Shown here in pieces: positions 12,501 to 21,396 of a stretch of DNA of 64,000 nucleotides. The number at the start of each line of letters is the position of its first letter. Position 1 is the stretch's first letter. This DNA is from Ophiobolus disseminans (Eukaryota; Ascomycota; Dothideomycetes; Pleosporales; Phaeosphaeriaceae), in the NCBI GenBank assembly GCA_010093685.1, contig MU006229.1, positions 775,271 to 839,270 on the forward strand, in the 5' to 3' direction. The position numbers were made by a program, and so were the translations under genes. A model generated the notes under the pieces. That model had not been told where the DNA came from. It did not search any database and saw only the letters and a list, made by a program, of their open reading frames with translations.

Positions 12501-13123
12501 GGACTCTTCCCACCCACCCCCCAGCCCTTCGTGAAGAAACCACGCCCCACGAAACCCTCCTCCGCGTCATGACCGCCGACGCCGCCCTCACCCTCACCAA
12601 CGACCCAACCACGACTACCACAAATCTCCTAACAGTCCCCTACTTCCCCACCCCTGAACCCCCTGCCACACTTGTCGAAGCCCTCCACAACAATAACTGG
12701 ACCCACATCCTACGATCCCAAAACTTCCGGCTGTTCCATAAATACCGACAACGTAAAGCCGCCTTCCCGCTCTTCGACGGCAAGACGCTAGAAGACTATT
12801 TTACAACAGATGTTACGCCGTGCGATGAGGCAGCTGTGGAGAAGGCGTTCAGGGATACGAGGGCGGTGGCGGAACGGACGTTTATTACGACACTAGGGGG
12901 AAGGCTGGGTTCGACGGGTGTGGGGGTCAAAGAGGGGGATCGGGTGGTTGTGGCGTTTGGGTGCTCGTTTCCGGTGTTGGTTCGGAGGGTTGAGGGGATG
13001 GAGGGGGAAGGGGAGGTGTATAGGGTTGTGGGCGAGTGTTATGTAGATGGGTTAATGGAGGGGGAGGCGTTGGGCATGGTGGAGAGGGGGGAGGTAAGGG
13101 TGGAGAGGATTGCGTTGAGGTAG
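6587..13123 (+). CDS. Pseudokinase-SEL1-ankyrin-HET fusion protein
   Basis: An uninterrupted 2178-codon ORF. Residues about 30-330 form a protein-kinase fold: VVIKIL (Lys59), SLDDFLKKN, the catalytic loop as HGDLQSSH (167-174), the DFG site as GFG (191-193) and APE at 217-219. The DFG Asp is Gly, the loop Lys is Gln171 and the loop Asn is His174, so it is probably a pseudokinase. A SEL1-like stretch (FYGYGTEQSPRKAAEIL) lies near 400. Ankyrin-type repeats follow near 515-600 (GETALLLACRYGHHEIAALL), 795-940 and 1025-1075. A HET domain occupies about 1558-1715 (LSYTWGD, LMLWIDALCINQ, YWRRLWIMQEI). The C-terminus keeps the usual HET-protein tail (FITTLGGRLG, YRVVGECYVDGLMEGEAL). HET domains are known triggers of cell death in fungal incompatibility; the role of this protein is inferred. 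The first ATG of the ORF is used; an upstream intron cannot be excluded. G-rich bias in the last 250 bp may be a GC skew. Confidence 0.88.
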   Translation: MPAPGILSFVEFVGRERNPGLVPSALEAVRHLPVIKDGSLFSVREHVRANAMGRKVVIKILKKSLSSGTSNGATGNELERVIREIRILSSRPVVLHSNLIGLESIEFGIHSGDPFEICPALVLERAPHGSLDDFLKKNKVLSWQTKKSLCRDIANGLQCLHQSGVFHGDLQSSHVLIFDHPEHQYTAKLTGFGDCQILTGKISTDQFTFGGTHPFRAPEIEEGSTTLDQCLKADLFSMGLLFWSIFVNQDFFESFDLPLDQTFRINDIMDILQLPYLFRFIPLLVEHEIGMVQEQEFSMLQKLFACTVRLSPRLRDLDQALTLLSSGVGQITTVMGVSDNIQIEPLDFSFDEIRVSVDVLRLLPHLVAKQYLAALDTLHNTTDPSYPLRISATWIEFICHFYGYGTEQSPRKAAEILEKCVNEKGELADLAGLLVPVLRAALIDDLETQMPLSVAELSVTNAGWDGKLGPWIKLGQRPVPKAELHGLTVGLEEAMSMWPTVQEDANNLATDCESSNTLLHAFALYGQLEQVRYLVELPNFDIEAVNDTGETALLLACRYGHHEIAALLLDHGADASIQTKTGESGLHWLCSIPSDHRNHLTLELVKKGAQLLTYTKIDDEWAPITPGLDFLKDGRIAGEPLLRAVANRDIATVQLLLLLIGVVVIRMDSRVQLVLLVTHVLERPLRLACELHLYDIIQVLCEEFKQIVAKLDLAGVPPELQEIIDSLETDSGAIGSLFMTVTNSNFASRIAVDMSFQVHRLCYHKADWKAACRRTQAVLLTYGFATSMLKTERGPYTTLAYAVRCGNDEALRFFLGIEALKRGIDNADNRGYTLVHHAIESRQRNVLLTLVEYGATLDLRQAKDPKHCLSGVEASYLHVLGSVRCDDPAFIQLFLDHGVPATIRDNRGLSALSLALKRGAFTLAEILIENGANILEEGIFGVTFLGELFIPDQANQHDDLFATFKFLLSYQDRGVPMVLTRQQHKYTVFHTAAAYPRDDELYPRMIDTIFETFGDRELLEAQADTPAKSTALQIAISMYNPVVVRALLAAGVHLHDKDVAGRTPLAYAMELLYRLVHEESQRKDKVRMHKLDRISEIVLLLSEKSGWPDKMVHFPRLLAAFDEAEPLIKKMACSEHRVASMRHLENVILSIIGEGYAPMLATMSLHHLDLVRRISMKRLQPALTMDLEYRVLPHIDFTHPTASFDGVKAKISWCKSLSNNFLQDYQIAAAFEWFLDLIQRDALPDGQLKDVAEVLRKYAFSGRRSDLQLDPDIVRYPFTLLKWYEKVTSEDAMVLGKDNMAKVQGFMQLLRERREARMQKKFPLPPFDEEFARLHFDHLHPEKLNPERAVATVLLVTRCRCFFDRIGLFSRFKMTRMCQRMTSIDDDVFAERLEKSRTDLTKDIDGLCTWKTEIGLPAHRTYPLSTMKWMLVDEELYHKYSLLAHPEDLELEQNDATQGQLPQQVLNFPVTISTKWALPYEPLDFDRNEIRLLTVLPATGEADEMVRCRMEHFSVAPKKYTVEYREYVESCDKNTISPADYHRRWKNKNQASRFIWGDFSCLSYTWGDPNDTRTIMINGLEVTVRSNLEAALRSFRQQEEFQRGLMLWIDALCINQGDMEEKEKTIRDMQNIYLGAHTVTMWLGAGSSKSDEAMHTIHNFIAKYTKSMDDPIDVRRVELLDPPPIWFSSVVYPAVIQLMDRPYWRRLWIMQEITACAPCEKIYVGNFHISWNELVLLLKFCMSTRDSVEFNDEYTETLNNRVLSCIQQAYILTTMAETYRWVSGVGKLNTSVEYGRASSWLDLGRTSQVTDERDRVYGILGLIPERVSSRIMPSYTSSLAQVYRSLSRALIEASGCFDESFAGGTNANSGLTSWAVDMRDTTGLWPKNGRAGGFENPYDDFLKTGQLCRITVKKEPTADDPIPDETDDAAHYSFSKDGTVLTIAAMQVDTITGISGPIVKYTTPITVINAAWTLPTHPPALREETTPHETLLRVMTADAALTLTNDPTTTTTNLLTVPYFPTPEPPATLVEALHNNNWTHILRSQNFRLFHKYRQRKAAFPLFDGKTLEDYFTTDVTPCDEAAVEKAFRDTRAVAERTFITTLGGRLGSTGVGVKEGDRVVVAFGCSFPVLVRRVEGMEGEGEVYRVVGECYVDGLMEGEALGMVERGEVRVERIALR

Positions 13124-14216
13124 GTTGGGATCTGTCGCGGTGTAGGAACCGCGCATATGCAGGAAGTATTGAAGGATTGAATTGAGGTTGTATTGTGTGA
13201 AGCTACAAACTGTATATATAGGTATGTGGCTGTGGGTAGCGCTAGTTCAATGTAGGTAGTCGCAACTCGCTACCATACAGGTAAGGTGCGATTGCCGATA
13301 AGGCAAGAGAGAATCTAAACCGTGACAGGATTAGATGAGGTATCCATGCTGAGTTGAAGGGTAGTAGGGTTAGTTCTGACATATTTTGGGGTTGTTTGAC
13401 GTGGTATTTTGATGACTACATCTGCCAGTAAATGACATGGGCGGGCAGCCCAAGTCGCCCATGGGCGCCCATGGGCGACTTGGGCAGGCCAAGCCTTTTG
13501 AGATCGTCGTCGCTAGCTACAGTGAGGATAGTACTGCCGTCGCCCTACACTGCTTATTATAAAGCCCAATATCAGGTTGCTCGGGCCACCGTAGTGGTGG
13601 CTGAGGTGTCTTTTCTCCCACCACAACCTCAACTGTTGATATACGCAGCTTGTCTCTCTCGTTCATGCCTAACGCTCCGCCTCGATCCGGCTTCGGTCCG
13701 ACTCGCGGCCGAGCTCAGGTATACCTTCGTAGCACCCACGTTCATAGATCAATTAATACCAATACTAAGTCACAGAAGAACCTCGTTGTTGTTACTTACC
13801 CGTACGATCTTACAAGGCGTACCAATATCAACAATGTTGTATATATATATTACGTAATTACTAAAACTTTTATATTGCGACGTTATAGCCTTAAACAATC
13901 TCTGTGGCAAAGGTGCATTCAGAACCTAGTCTAGCATCTAAATCTACCTACTGCACTGTTGCTTGTACAAGTAGGAGTGCCCCGGCTAGTCGTTACTCTC
14001 GTCGTACTACAGACTATCCGACTTTGGTGTTATCAACGGTGTTCTCCTATACTTCTCTGAGGTCCTGGCTTGTCCGGTCTCGTACAAGTTCGGGTGTTCC
14101 AGGCTCTTAGCCTTAGGTAGGCGGAAGGATGACAAGGAGGTGTGGCGCTGATGGTAGGGCTTCTGTGAGTTTGGGACAGACAACGAGGGGTCGTTCTTGC
14201 GAAGCTTCAACCAACA
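13124..14216. other. Intergenic / repeat-derived sequence
   Basis: It contains the 3' flank of the large gene to about 13430, then a perfect 38-bp palindrome and about 700 bp of moderately RIP-affected sequence leading into the hAT remnant. Short ORFs (at most 141 codons) show no domain. The stretch from 13430 on may belong to the same hAT element, but I could not find a matching opposite terminus. Confidence 0.5.
13448..13485. repeat. Perfect 38-bp palindrome
   Basis: The 19-base half GCCCAAGTCGCCCATGGGC is followed at once by its exact reverse complement, with nested CCCATGGG and GGGCGCCC palindromes. No spacer separates the halves. It lies about 800 bp from a minus-strand hAT transposase relic, and GGGC-rich inverted motifs are common in subterminal regions of hAT elements, so it may be a transposase-binding region (inference). 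Confidence 0.9.
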
Positions 14217-14270
14217 CTAGGAGAGTGTAACAGACATTCAATTTAGGTAAAGAGACCTTGCACTGACTAT

Positions 14271-15520
14271 CTATGGAAGATTGACTACAAAGAGAAACCA
14301 TAACCTGAGAGATCCTCCTCTGCTATATAGTCCCATTCTTTGTCTTGTCCTGTATTCCGTTCTGCCACACTTCGTGCTGTTCTGCCATCCTTCTGGCGTT
14401 CTGCTGCGGAACGGCCGTTCTGCGTGCAGAACGCTGCCAAGGCTGCAGAACGCGCTACTGCAGGCAGTACGCGCTAGCGGGTCACGTGACCCGCTAAGCG
14501 CGGGGCATCCTGTGTCATTCGTTCCCGGGCCCTGTGGCTTACCTGCGGCTGATTCCTTATTACTGTCATTGCCTGGACGCGAGTACATCTGCTGTGAGGT
14601 GTCCGTAACATTTGGCTCGTCCAGAGGCGGCGACGACGTAGGATCGAACGTTGCCACTTCCGTGCCCCGAAGCTCATCGTTCCCGTATTGGCCAACGCTG
14701 ATTAAGCCGCTGTTACCCCAGTGATTAAGGCACAATAGCGACTCTGATGTGTCCTTATTCAGGCGGACTCGCTTAGTGCTAATATTGCCAGCTGCGCTGA
14801 ACGCGCGCTCCGTTTTTGAGCTCCTAGGTGGGCAGGAGTACACGTTAATAGCAAAACGTGACAGAGACGGGTACTTTAATCTCACGGCCTCGCGCAGCTA
14901 GTACTGCAATATTACTAGGTTATCGTCCGTCTTAAGCTCGCTGTTAAGGTATAGCGTAAGCTTATCCCCAATGCGCGCGGGATATTGAGCTTGCAACTCT
15001 CTTTAAGCAAGTCGTCGACGTTAGTACGCTTGCGCTTCCAGTTGAGGCGTTGATTAGCGCTTAGTGCTCTAAGCGGCGTCCTCTCTTGTGGCGACTAAGA
15101 CGAAGACGGCGAGACCGATATGTGTACAGGCGCCGCGGTGCAAGGCCTGTAGTCTCGCTTTCCGCGTACTGAACCTTCAGTGTTTCCAATTGCTTAAGCA
15201 CTATTCGGATAGAGTTATATACGTCACGAATACTATTAGCGCTAAGCTCGCTTAGGCGGCCCTCCATGCGCTTCGTGAAAGACTTTAATGGCTCTAGCAT
15301 GTTAAGTATCTCGTTAACGATAGCCTAGTCCTCACTCCTAAGACGCTTAGTAAAGATTGCGTGCGTGATTCGGTTGTTAACGTCGTCTTGTGATTGCGGA
15401 GTCCGCTTCGAGCGTATATAGTTATAGTGCTCGGTATTAAGGAACTCGTCTAGTGGCTCGCGGAGTGCCCTGGCGCGATAGAGCATATCGCGAGTCGAAT
15501 TCCATCTATACAAAAATTGT
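14271..15520 (-). pseudogene. hAT-family transposase remnant (first copy)
   Basis: Minus-strand fragments give the C-terminal half of a hAT transposase. YRWNSTRDMLYRA (near 15510) is the segment after the RNase-H-like catalytic centre. Then come MLEPLKSFTKRMEG (15300-15260), DKLTLYLNSELKTDDN (about 14960) and the hAT dimerisation domain KYPSLSRFAINVYSCPPRSS with ERAFSAAGN and LLCLNHW (14875-14720). TAG and TAA codons at 15300-15330, 15060 and elsewhere, plus frame changes, inactivate it. The N-terminal zinc finger and the first catalytic Asp are missing. The stop codons are typical of RIP. An identical copy lies exactly 2000 bp further on. Confidence 0.8.
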
Positions 15521-15950
15521 CACGGTTATAAGGAGGAGCGGATCACATGTGCCACGAGGCGGTGGTCTGGTGCTGCTTCCTCGCCTTATTAGGCACCTCT
15601 TACCCCAACAGTATCGTAGATACGTCATGAAAACAGACCCTGCTGCCAACCTTCTGAGAGGTCCGCACAAGCAGCACAACAGCACAACAATACAATACAC
15701 TTTAATTTATTGTAGTCTTACACCGCAACAAAAATAGTAAGTATTTTGTATACAAAATAATTGTCCCGTTTGTTATTAAATGTTACTAAGGAGCAATTAC
15801 AGTGACGCAGATATGTTGCCATTCAGGACTAGCCTTCTCGGAATCGGCCCGATTCTTCTTGGCAGAATCTTCGACCATCTTCTACTACCTTCAAAGCCCC
15901 TCATTCTACGTCATGTATTTGCGTATACCTTATGTATATATACTTGCTTA

Positions 15951-16206
15951 GGCTGGTAAATTGGGTCTCCACATCGGGTAGCTAAAACCGCAATATCTCT
16001 ACGAGTACTCAGCCAAATTAGACGATCTATAGTGATTTTTGTAGCCCTAATGTAGCTCTATAATTCTATACTGTGATAAGTCTAGTACTGCAAAAGTTAT
16101 TTAGGTACGCAAATCTGAAACATTGGGTCTCCACATAAAACTCCGAACCCAAATAGCTTTTGCGGTATTGGATGTATAACAAAACACTATATAACAAGAT
16201 TATAGA
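15951..16206. mobile_element. Truncated copy of the Mutator-type MITE, cut by the gap
   Basis: It begins with the same left terminal inverted repeat (GGCTGGTAAATTGGGTCTCC) as the complete element at 17950-18314 and is identical to it for 256 bp until the N run at 16207. It is probably the same genomic element seen twice because of the assembly duplication. Confidence 0.8.
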
Positions 16207-16216
16207 NNNNNNNNNN
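16207..16216. other. Assembly gap (10 N)
   Basis: Ten N characters lie between the two identical 1990-bp stretches. A gap of fixed short size here fits two contigs joined by scaffolding without merging their overlapping ends. Confidence 1.
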
Positions 16217-18206
16217 CTAGGAGAGTGTAACAGACATTCAATTTAGGTAAAGAGACCTTGCACTGACTATCTATGGAAGATTGACTACAAAGAGAAACCA
16301 TAACCTGAGAGATCCTCCTCTGCTATATAGTCCCATTCTTTGTCTTGTCCTGTATTCCGTTCTGCCACACTTCGTGCTGTTCTGCCATCCTTCTGGCGTT
16401 CTGCTGCGGAACGGCCGTTCTGCGTGCAGAACGCTGCCAAGGCTGCAGAACGCGCTACTGCAGGCAGTACGCGCTAGCGGGTCACGTGACCCGCTAAGCG
16501 CGGGGCATCCTGTGTCATTCGTTCCCGGGCCCTGTGGCTTACCTGCGGCTGATTCCTTATTACTGTCATTGCCTGGACGCGAGTACATCTGCTGTGAGGT
16601 GTCCGTAACATTTGGCTCGTCCAGAGGCGGCGACGACGTAGGATCGAACGTTGCCACTTCCGTGCCCCGAAGCTCATCGTTCCCGTATTGGCCAACGCTG
16701 ATTAAGCCGCTGTTACCCCAGTGATTAAGGCACAATAGCGACTCTGATGTGTCCTTATTCAGGCGGACTCGCTTAGTGCTAATATTGCCAGCTGCGCTGA
16801 ACGCGCGCTCCGTTTTTGAGCTCCTAGGTGGGCAGGAGTACACGTTAATAGCAAAACGTGACAGAGACGGGTACTTTAATCTCACGGCCTCGCGCAGCTA
16901 GTACTGCAATATTACTAGGTTATCGTCCGTCTTAAGCTCGCTGTTAAGGTATAGCGTAAGCTTATCCCCAATGCGCGCGGGATATTGAGCTTGCAACTCT
17001 CTTTAAGCAAGTCGTCGACGTTAGTACGCTTGCGCTTCCAGTTGAGGCGTTGATTAGCGCTTAGTGCTCTAAGCGGCGTCCTCTCTTGTGGCGACTAAGA
17101 CGAAGACGGCGAGACCGATATGTGTACAGGCGCCGCGGTGCAAGGCCTGTAGTCTCGCTTTCCGCGTACTGAACCTTCAGTGTTTCCAATTGCTTAAGCA
17201 CTATTCGGATAGAGTTATATACGTCACGAATACTATTAGCGCTAAGCTCGCTTAGGCGGCCCTCCATGCGCTTCGTGAAAGACTTTAATGGCTCTAGCAT
17301 GTTAAGTATCTCGTTAACGATAGCCTAGTCCTCACTCCTAAGACGCTTAGTAAAGATTGCGTGCGTGATTCGGTTGTTAACGTCGTCTTGTGATTGCGGA
17401 GTCCGCTTCGAGCGTATATAGTTATAGTGCTCGGTATTAAGGAACTCGTCTAGTGGCTCGCGGAGTGCCCTGGCGCGATAGAGCATATCGCGAGTCGAAT
17501 TCCATCTATACAAAAATTGTCACGGTTATAAGGAGGAGCGGATCACATGTGCCACGAGGCGGTGGTCTGGTGCTGCTTCCTCGCCTTATTAGGCACCTCT
17601 TACCCCAACAGTATCGTAGATACGTCATGAAAACAGACCCTGCTGCCAACCTTCTGAGAGGTCCGCACAAGCAGCACAACAGCACAACAATACAATACAC
17701 TTTAATTTATTGTAGTCTTACACCGCAACAAAAATAGTAAGTATTTTGTATACAAAATAATTGTCCCGTTTGTTATTAAATGTTACTAAGGAGCAATTAC
17801 AGTGACGCAGATATGTTGCCATTCAGGACTAGCCTTCTCGGAATCGGCCCGATTCTTCTTGGCAGAATCTTCGACCATCTTCTACTACCTTCAAAGCCCC
17901 TCATTCTACGTCATGTATTTGCGTATACCTTATGTATATATACTTGCTTAGGCTGGTAAATTGGGTCTCCACATCGGGTAGCTAAAACCGCAATATCTCT
18001 ACGAGTACTCAGCCAAATTAGACGATCTATAGTGATTTTTGTAGCCCTAATGTAGCTCTATAATTCTATACTGTGATAAGTCTAGTACTGCAAAAGTTAT
18101 TTAGGTACGCAAATCTGAAACATTGGGTCTCCACATAAAACTCCGAACCCAAATAGCTTTTGCGGTATTGGATGTATAACAAAACACTATATAACAAGAT
18201 TATAGA
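16217..18206. repeat. Right copy of the exact 1990-bp duplication
   Basis: Identical to 14217-16206. Unlike the left copy, it runs on without a gap through the complete MITE and into the gypsy LTR at 18361, as the right contig of an overlapping pair would. Confidence 0.95.
16271..17520 (-). pseudogene. hAT-family transposase remnant (second, identical copy)
   Basis: The same fragments and the same disabling stops as at 14271-15520: the dimerisation domain with ERAFSAAGN near 16800, the MLEPLKSF helix near 17300 and YRWNSTRDM near 17510. Identity down to the stops argues that this is the same locus represented twice, not an independent insertion. Confidence 0.8.
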
Positions 18207-18314
18207 CCTATACCAGGGCTACCAAAATGGACTATAGATTGTCTAATTTGGCTGAGTACTCGTAGAGATATTGCGGTTTTAGCTACCCGATGTGGAGACC
18301 CAATTTACCAGCCT
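17950..18314. mobile_element. Non-autonomous Mutator-type MITE with 81-bp TIRs
   Basis: The 81-bp arms 17951-18031 and 18233-18313 are inverted repeats with one mismatch (G/A at the inner end). Counting the outer A/T pair, the element is AGGCTGG...CCAGCCT, 365 bp. It is flanked by the 10-bp direct repeat ATACTTGCTT (17940-17949 and 18315-18324). The dispersed repeat at 6131-6299 shows the same site with a single ATACTTGCTT and no insert. Long TIRs with a 9-11 bp target duplication are the hallmark of the Mutator/MULE superfamily. It has no ORF and must depend on a transposase elsewhere. Confidence 0.85.
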
Positions 18315-18360
18315 ATACTTGCTTGTCTACTCCGTGGGACAATCAACACAGTTCTCATAT

Positions 18361-18619
18361 TGTAAGAGGTTAGACCTCTGCTGTCCTTAGTGGATACACT
18401 TCGGTTTATTAGAACATCCTAGAACGTCATGAAATGTCCTGGAACTAGCTAGAACAAGATATGTTCTTCTAACAGCTGACAAATGCTAATGTATGTAGAA
18501 ACTTCCAGAAGCTAGCAGTCTGCTATTAAGTCAGCCTGCTCTCTAGCTCTAGATAGACTCTATCGAATTCATCTCTGTCCAACCTAGCCTTCCTGCTGTC
18601 TTCAGCCTAGCCCCTTACA
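18361..18619 (+). repeat. 5' LTR of gypsy copy A
   Basis: 259 bp, TGTAAGAGG...CCCCTTACA, with TG/CA-type ends. It shares TAAGAGGTTAGACCTC and repeated AGAACGTCATGRAATGTCC-like motifs with the LTRs at 19881-20179 (inverted), 29032-29300 and 34407-34705. Length differences reflect copy number of the short AGAACGT..ATGTCCT repeat. Confidence 0.9.
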
Positions 18620-19524
18620 TTTGAATTCGATCAACCACTTAAGTAGCTAGTGTGGTCATCCCCTAGTGCTCTACAACGGAACAATCGCGAGAGCGACACA
18701 ACGGAACAATCGCAAGAGCGATACAACGGAACAATTGCGAGAGCAATACAACGGAATACAAGGACGCCACTGCAGGGACCTCTACGGTTAAACACCTGCC
18801 TGAGCACATAACGTAATCAGTGGACATTAACGGAATTATTAGACATTAACGGAATTATTAGACATTAACGGAATCATTAGACATCAACGGAATCATTAGA
18901 CACTAACGGAGCCACTAGGCAACAACGGAAATATTGATTATCACTAGAATCACTAGAGTTACTAGAATTACCGGACACAATAGAACACGCTATAGAAGAA
19001 CCTAAGCAAATAGCTAACAATGCTACTAATGCTCCTCTATCTATAGAGCAAGCATTCCACGCTTTTATGCAGCAAATAGTTTAAAGTAACGCTATTAATT
19101 AACAAACTATGTAAAGCCTCTAGAATGCTCTGCAACAAAGCCTTAATACACCCTAGTCTAAGAAAAGGAAGAAGAAACTGCTACAGCTCTCTGAATTTGA
19201 TAGTACACGCTCTGCATAGAATAGATAGGAGATTAAAGCTAAGAACAAGATCAAGACTAATAGCAAAGTTATTGGATTAGATATAGACTAGCTGCGTTAC
19301 ATCTTTGCTAGACTACGCAGTAATGCCTAGAATATGTGCTTAGCCTTTGTTAGAGCTAAGGAAGAGGAGGAGAATAGTTTAGGCTCCTAACTACTAGATT
19401 ACTTGGCTAGCACATACAGCAACGCTAACTAGCAGAAGATAGCTCTTTCTAATATCTACTCTATTAAGCAGAAGGCATATAAACCTTTTGCCTAGTTTCT
19501 GCTACGCTTTAAGACTAAGCTAGT

Positions 19525-19713
19525 TGTTAGATTTGATAAGGTATAAGGATCTGATAATTGATAAGATAAATTAATAATTATTCATGCTGTTCCCCGCTTT
19601 AGTGCAGAGTTTTTACCTCGTGCTAGATCTAGTACTAGTGTGCTAAGGTGCCTGTGCTAACTACTTCTGTTTTATCTAGTGTTATAACCTCACAGCACCC
19701 CTAATATCTAACA
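19525..19713 (+). repeat. Solo LTR with 5-bp target duplication inside gypsy A gag
   Basis: 189 bp, starting TGTTAGATTTGATAAGG and ending CCCCTAATATCTAACA, flanked by CTAGT on both sides (19520-19524 and 19714-19718). Copy C has uninterrupted gag at the corresponding position (about 30118-30125). Terminal TGTTAGAT/ATCTAACA resembles the copia LTR at 21397, but the interior differs, so it is another family. Element loss by LTR-LTR recombination is the usual origin of solo LTRs. Confidence 0.8.
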
Positions 19714-19880
19714 CTAGTAAACACTAGAGCATTGTTATTTAATAACACTATTAAGATCTTACTCCTAGAGAATGCTATAAGCTATGCTATGCAGGAGAGA
19801 CTAGTTAGCGTCTTTCTAGTCCCTACTAATTATAGAGGATTTACCTCCCTACTTCAGACTATTAGGTTAAGATTAGATGC

Positions 19881-20179
19881 TGTAAGGGGCCAGGCTAAAG
19901 ACAGCAGGAAGGCTAGGTTGAACAGAGATGAATTCGATGGAGTCTATCTAGAGCCAGAGAGCAGGCTGACTTTATAGCAGACTGCTAGCTTCTGGAAGTT
20001 TCTACATACATTAGCATTTGTCAGCTGTTAGAAGAATATATCTTGTTCTAGCTAGTTCTAGGACATTCCATGACATTCTAGGACATTCCATAACGTTCTA
20101 GGACATTCCATAACGTTCTATAATGTTCTAATAAACTAAAGTGTATCTACTAAGGACAGTAGAGGTCTAACCTCTTATA
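19881..20179 (-). repeat. 3' LTR of reversed gypsy copy B
   Basis: 299 bp. Read on the minus strand it begins TATAAGAGG (TG to TA transition, RIP-like) and ends CCCCTTACA. Immediately outside on its internal side (20180-20200) is the complement of a purine tract, GAGAAGGGGGG, the polypurine tract of this family, which fixes the orientation. Confidence 0.9.
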
Positions 20180-21396
20180 TTACCCCCCTTCTCTAGTTCT
20201 TATAGGTGTTGTGTATTAGTGTATTAGGAACTGTTCTTTATCGCCTCTTCTAAATCCAGCTAGAAGCAACTTAGAGCGTTGATTGCGGTATAGAGCAGTA
20301 AAGGTTTCCCACTTATCTAGAGCAGTGTTATCTTTAAGATTTTCTGCTAGCTTAAAAGTTGTCAGGGCATATCTAGTCTATTTAACCTCAAAGAACAGTC
20401 TGTTTCTGTAGGTCACTTCAGCTATAATCTGTTCCACTTCTAATTATAGTTCTCTATTAACTAGGATAGGTGCTAGTTGAGTGTCGTTATTAGGCTAGCT
20501 AGAGAAGAGATCTAAGAAGGCTAGCCTTAGGCGGTTAATGTAGAAGATATTGTAGATGCCTAGTAGTATGTTAAGCCTAACTAAGTGTAGGCTAATAACC
20601 TCAATAACTGTATATTTAGCATTTTTCTAGTCGAGTTTCTTGTTTAGTCTTCTATTTAACAGTTGCTTCCTGTAGAAGAGCTAGACTTTGTTATTCACTT
20701 GCAGTGTAGGAGGCTTATGCCTATGCTTATTTGCCTAACGCTCCTGCTCTTGCTGTGCTTTAGCTATTGTAGTTTATGCTATGTTAAAAGCATGCTTAAG
20801 CTTCTTAACAATTACCTTTGCCTTGTTATAATTAGGTCGCAGATGTGCTTCTAGCTCTTCTTAGTTTAGTCCTTAAGAGATGTCTAGTTAGATAGGGTTA
20901 ATATTATAGCTATGTTAAAGGAAGAAGGGTAAGACTCTTGTTAACCTTGCTTCGCGTCCTTTGATAGCAATTGAGGCTATTAGGAGAAGGTCTACCTAAT
21001 TGCTCTGTCCCTACCTAATAAAGGCGCGGAGATAGGCTTTAATAATGCTATTTATTCTCTTAGTATATCTATTAGTCTATAGATGCTATGCTGTAGATAA
21101 GCGGCGTATAACATTTATTATCTTAGTCAGGATAGCTTAGAAATAACTAGTAAACTAGGTACTACAGTCGGAGACAATAGCATCAGGTAGCTAGTAGTAG
21201 GCAACTACATACTGTAGGAAATTGTAAGCAACTGTTTCTGCTCTAGTGTCTTTTAAGGGAATAAGGATAACATTCTTACTTAACTAATCTATAACAACAA
21301 GAAGTGTTGTACAGCTATTGCTTTCTAGCAGTCCTTTAATAAAGTCTATTAAGATCTCTTTCTAGATGCGTTTAGGGAGTGGCAGTGGTTTTAAGA
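20180..21396 (-). pseudogene. Gypsy copy B, 3' pol segment (integrase/chromodomain end)
   Basis: The reverse complement is colinear with the last 1.2 kb of copy C: the end of integrase, the chromodomain-like tail (copy C: VEQIIAEVTYRNRLFFEVK) and the polypurine tract. It is riddled with TAG stops. The copia element at 21397 interrupts it, and the homology resumes at 28415. Confidence 0.8.

Larger units (their letters stand above)
14217..16206. repeat. Left copy of an exact 1990-bp duplication
   Basis: Every ORF and every base I compared recurs at an offset of exactly 2000 in 16217-18206, including stop codons in the degraded hAT gene. This copy ends at the N run. No divergence is seen although the surrounding repeats are heavily mutated. 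An assembly overlap is the simplest explanation. Confidence 0.95.
18361..19880 (+). mobile_element. Ty3/gypsy copy A, 5' fragment (LTR, gag)
   Basis: Starts with a complete LTR (18361-18619) followed by a gag region homologous to copy C. Broken reading of the gag gives PLSIEQAFHAFMQQIV, NMCLAFVRAKEEEENS and LLDYLASTYS with many TAG stops (RIP). A foreign solo LTR sits at 19525-19713. The copy stops abruptly at 19880, where the 3' LTR of the reversed copy B begins. The expected continuation (zinc knuckle, protease, pol) is not found on the other side, so the rest was deleted or recombined away. Confidence 0.85.

Noticed and set aside
18600..18960. CRISPR-like or satellite array (ACGGAAT..ATTAGACATTA repeats)
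   Set aside because: Short degenerate repeats in the leader/gag start of gypsy A that recur, shorter, in copy C; no spacer structure, and CRISPR is not expected in fungi.
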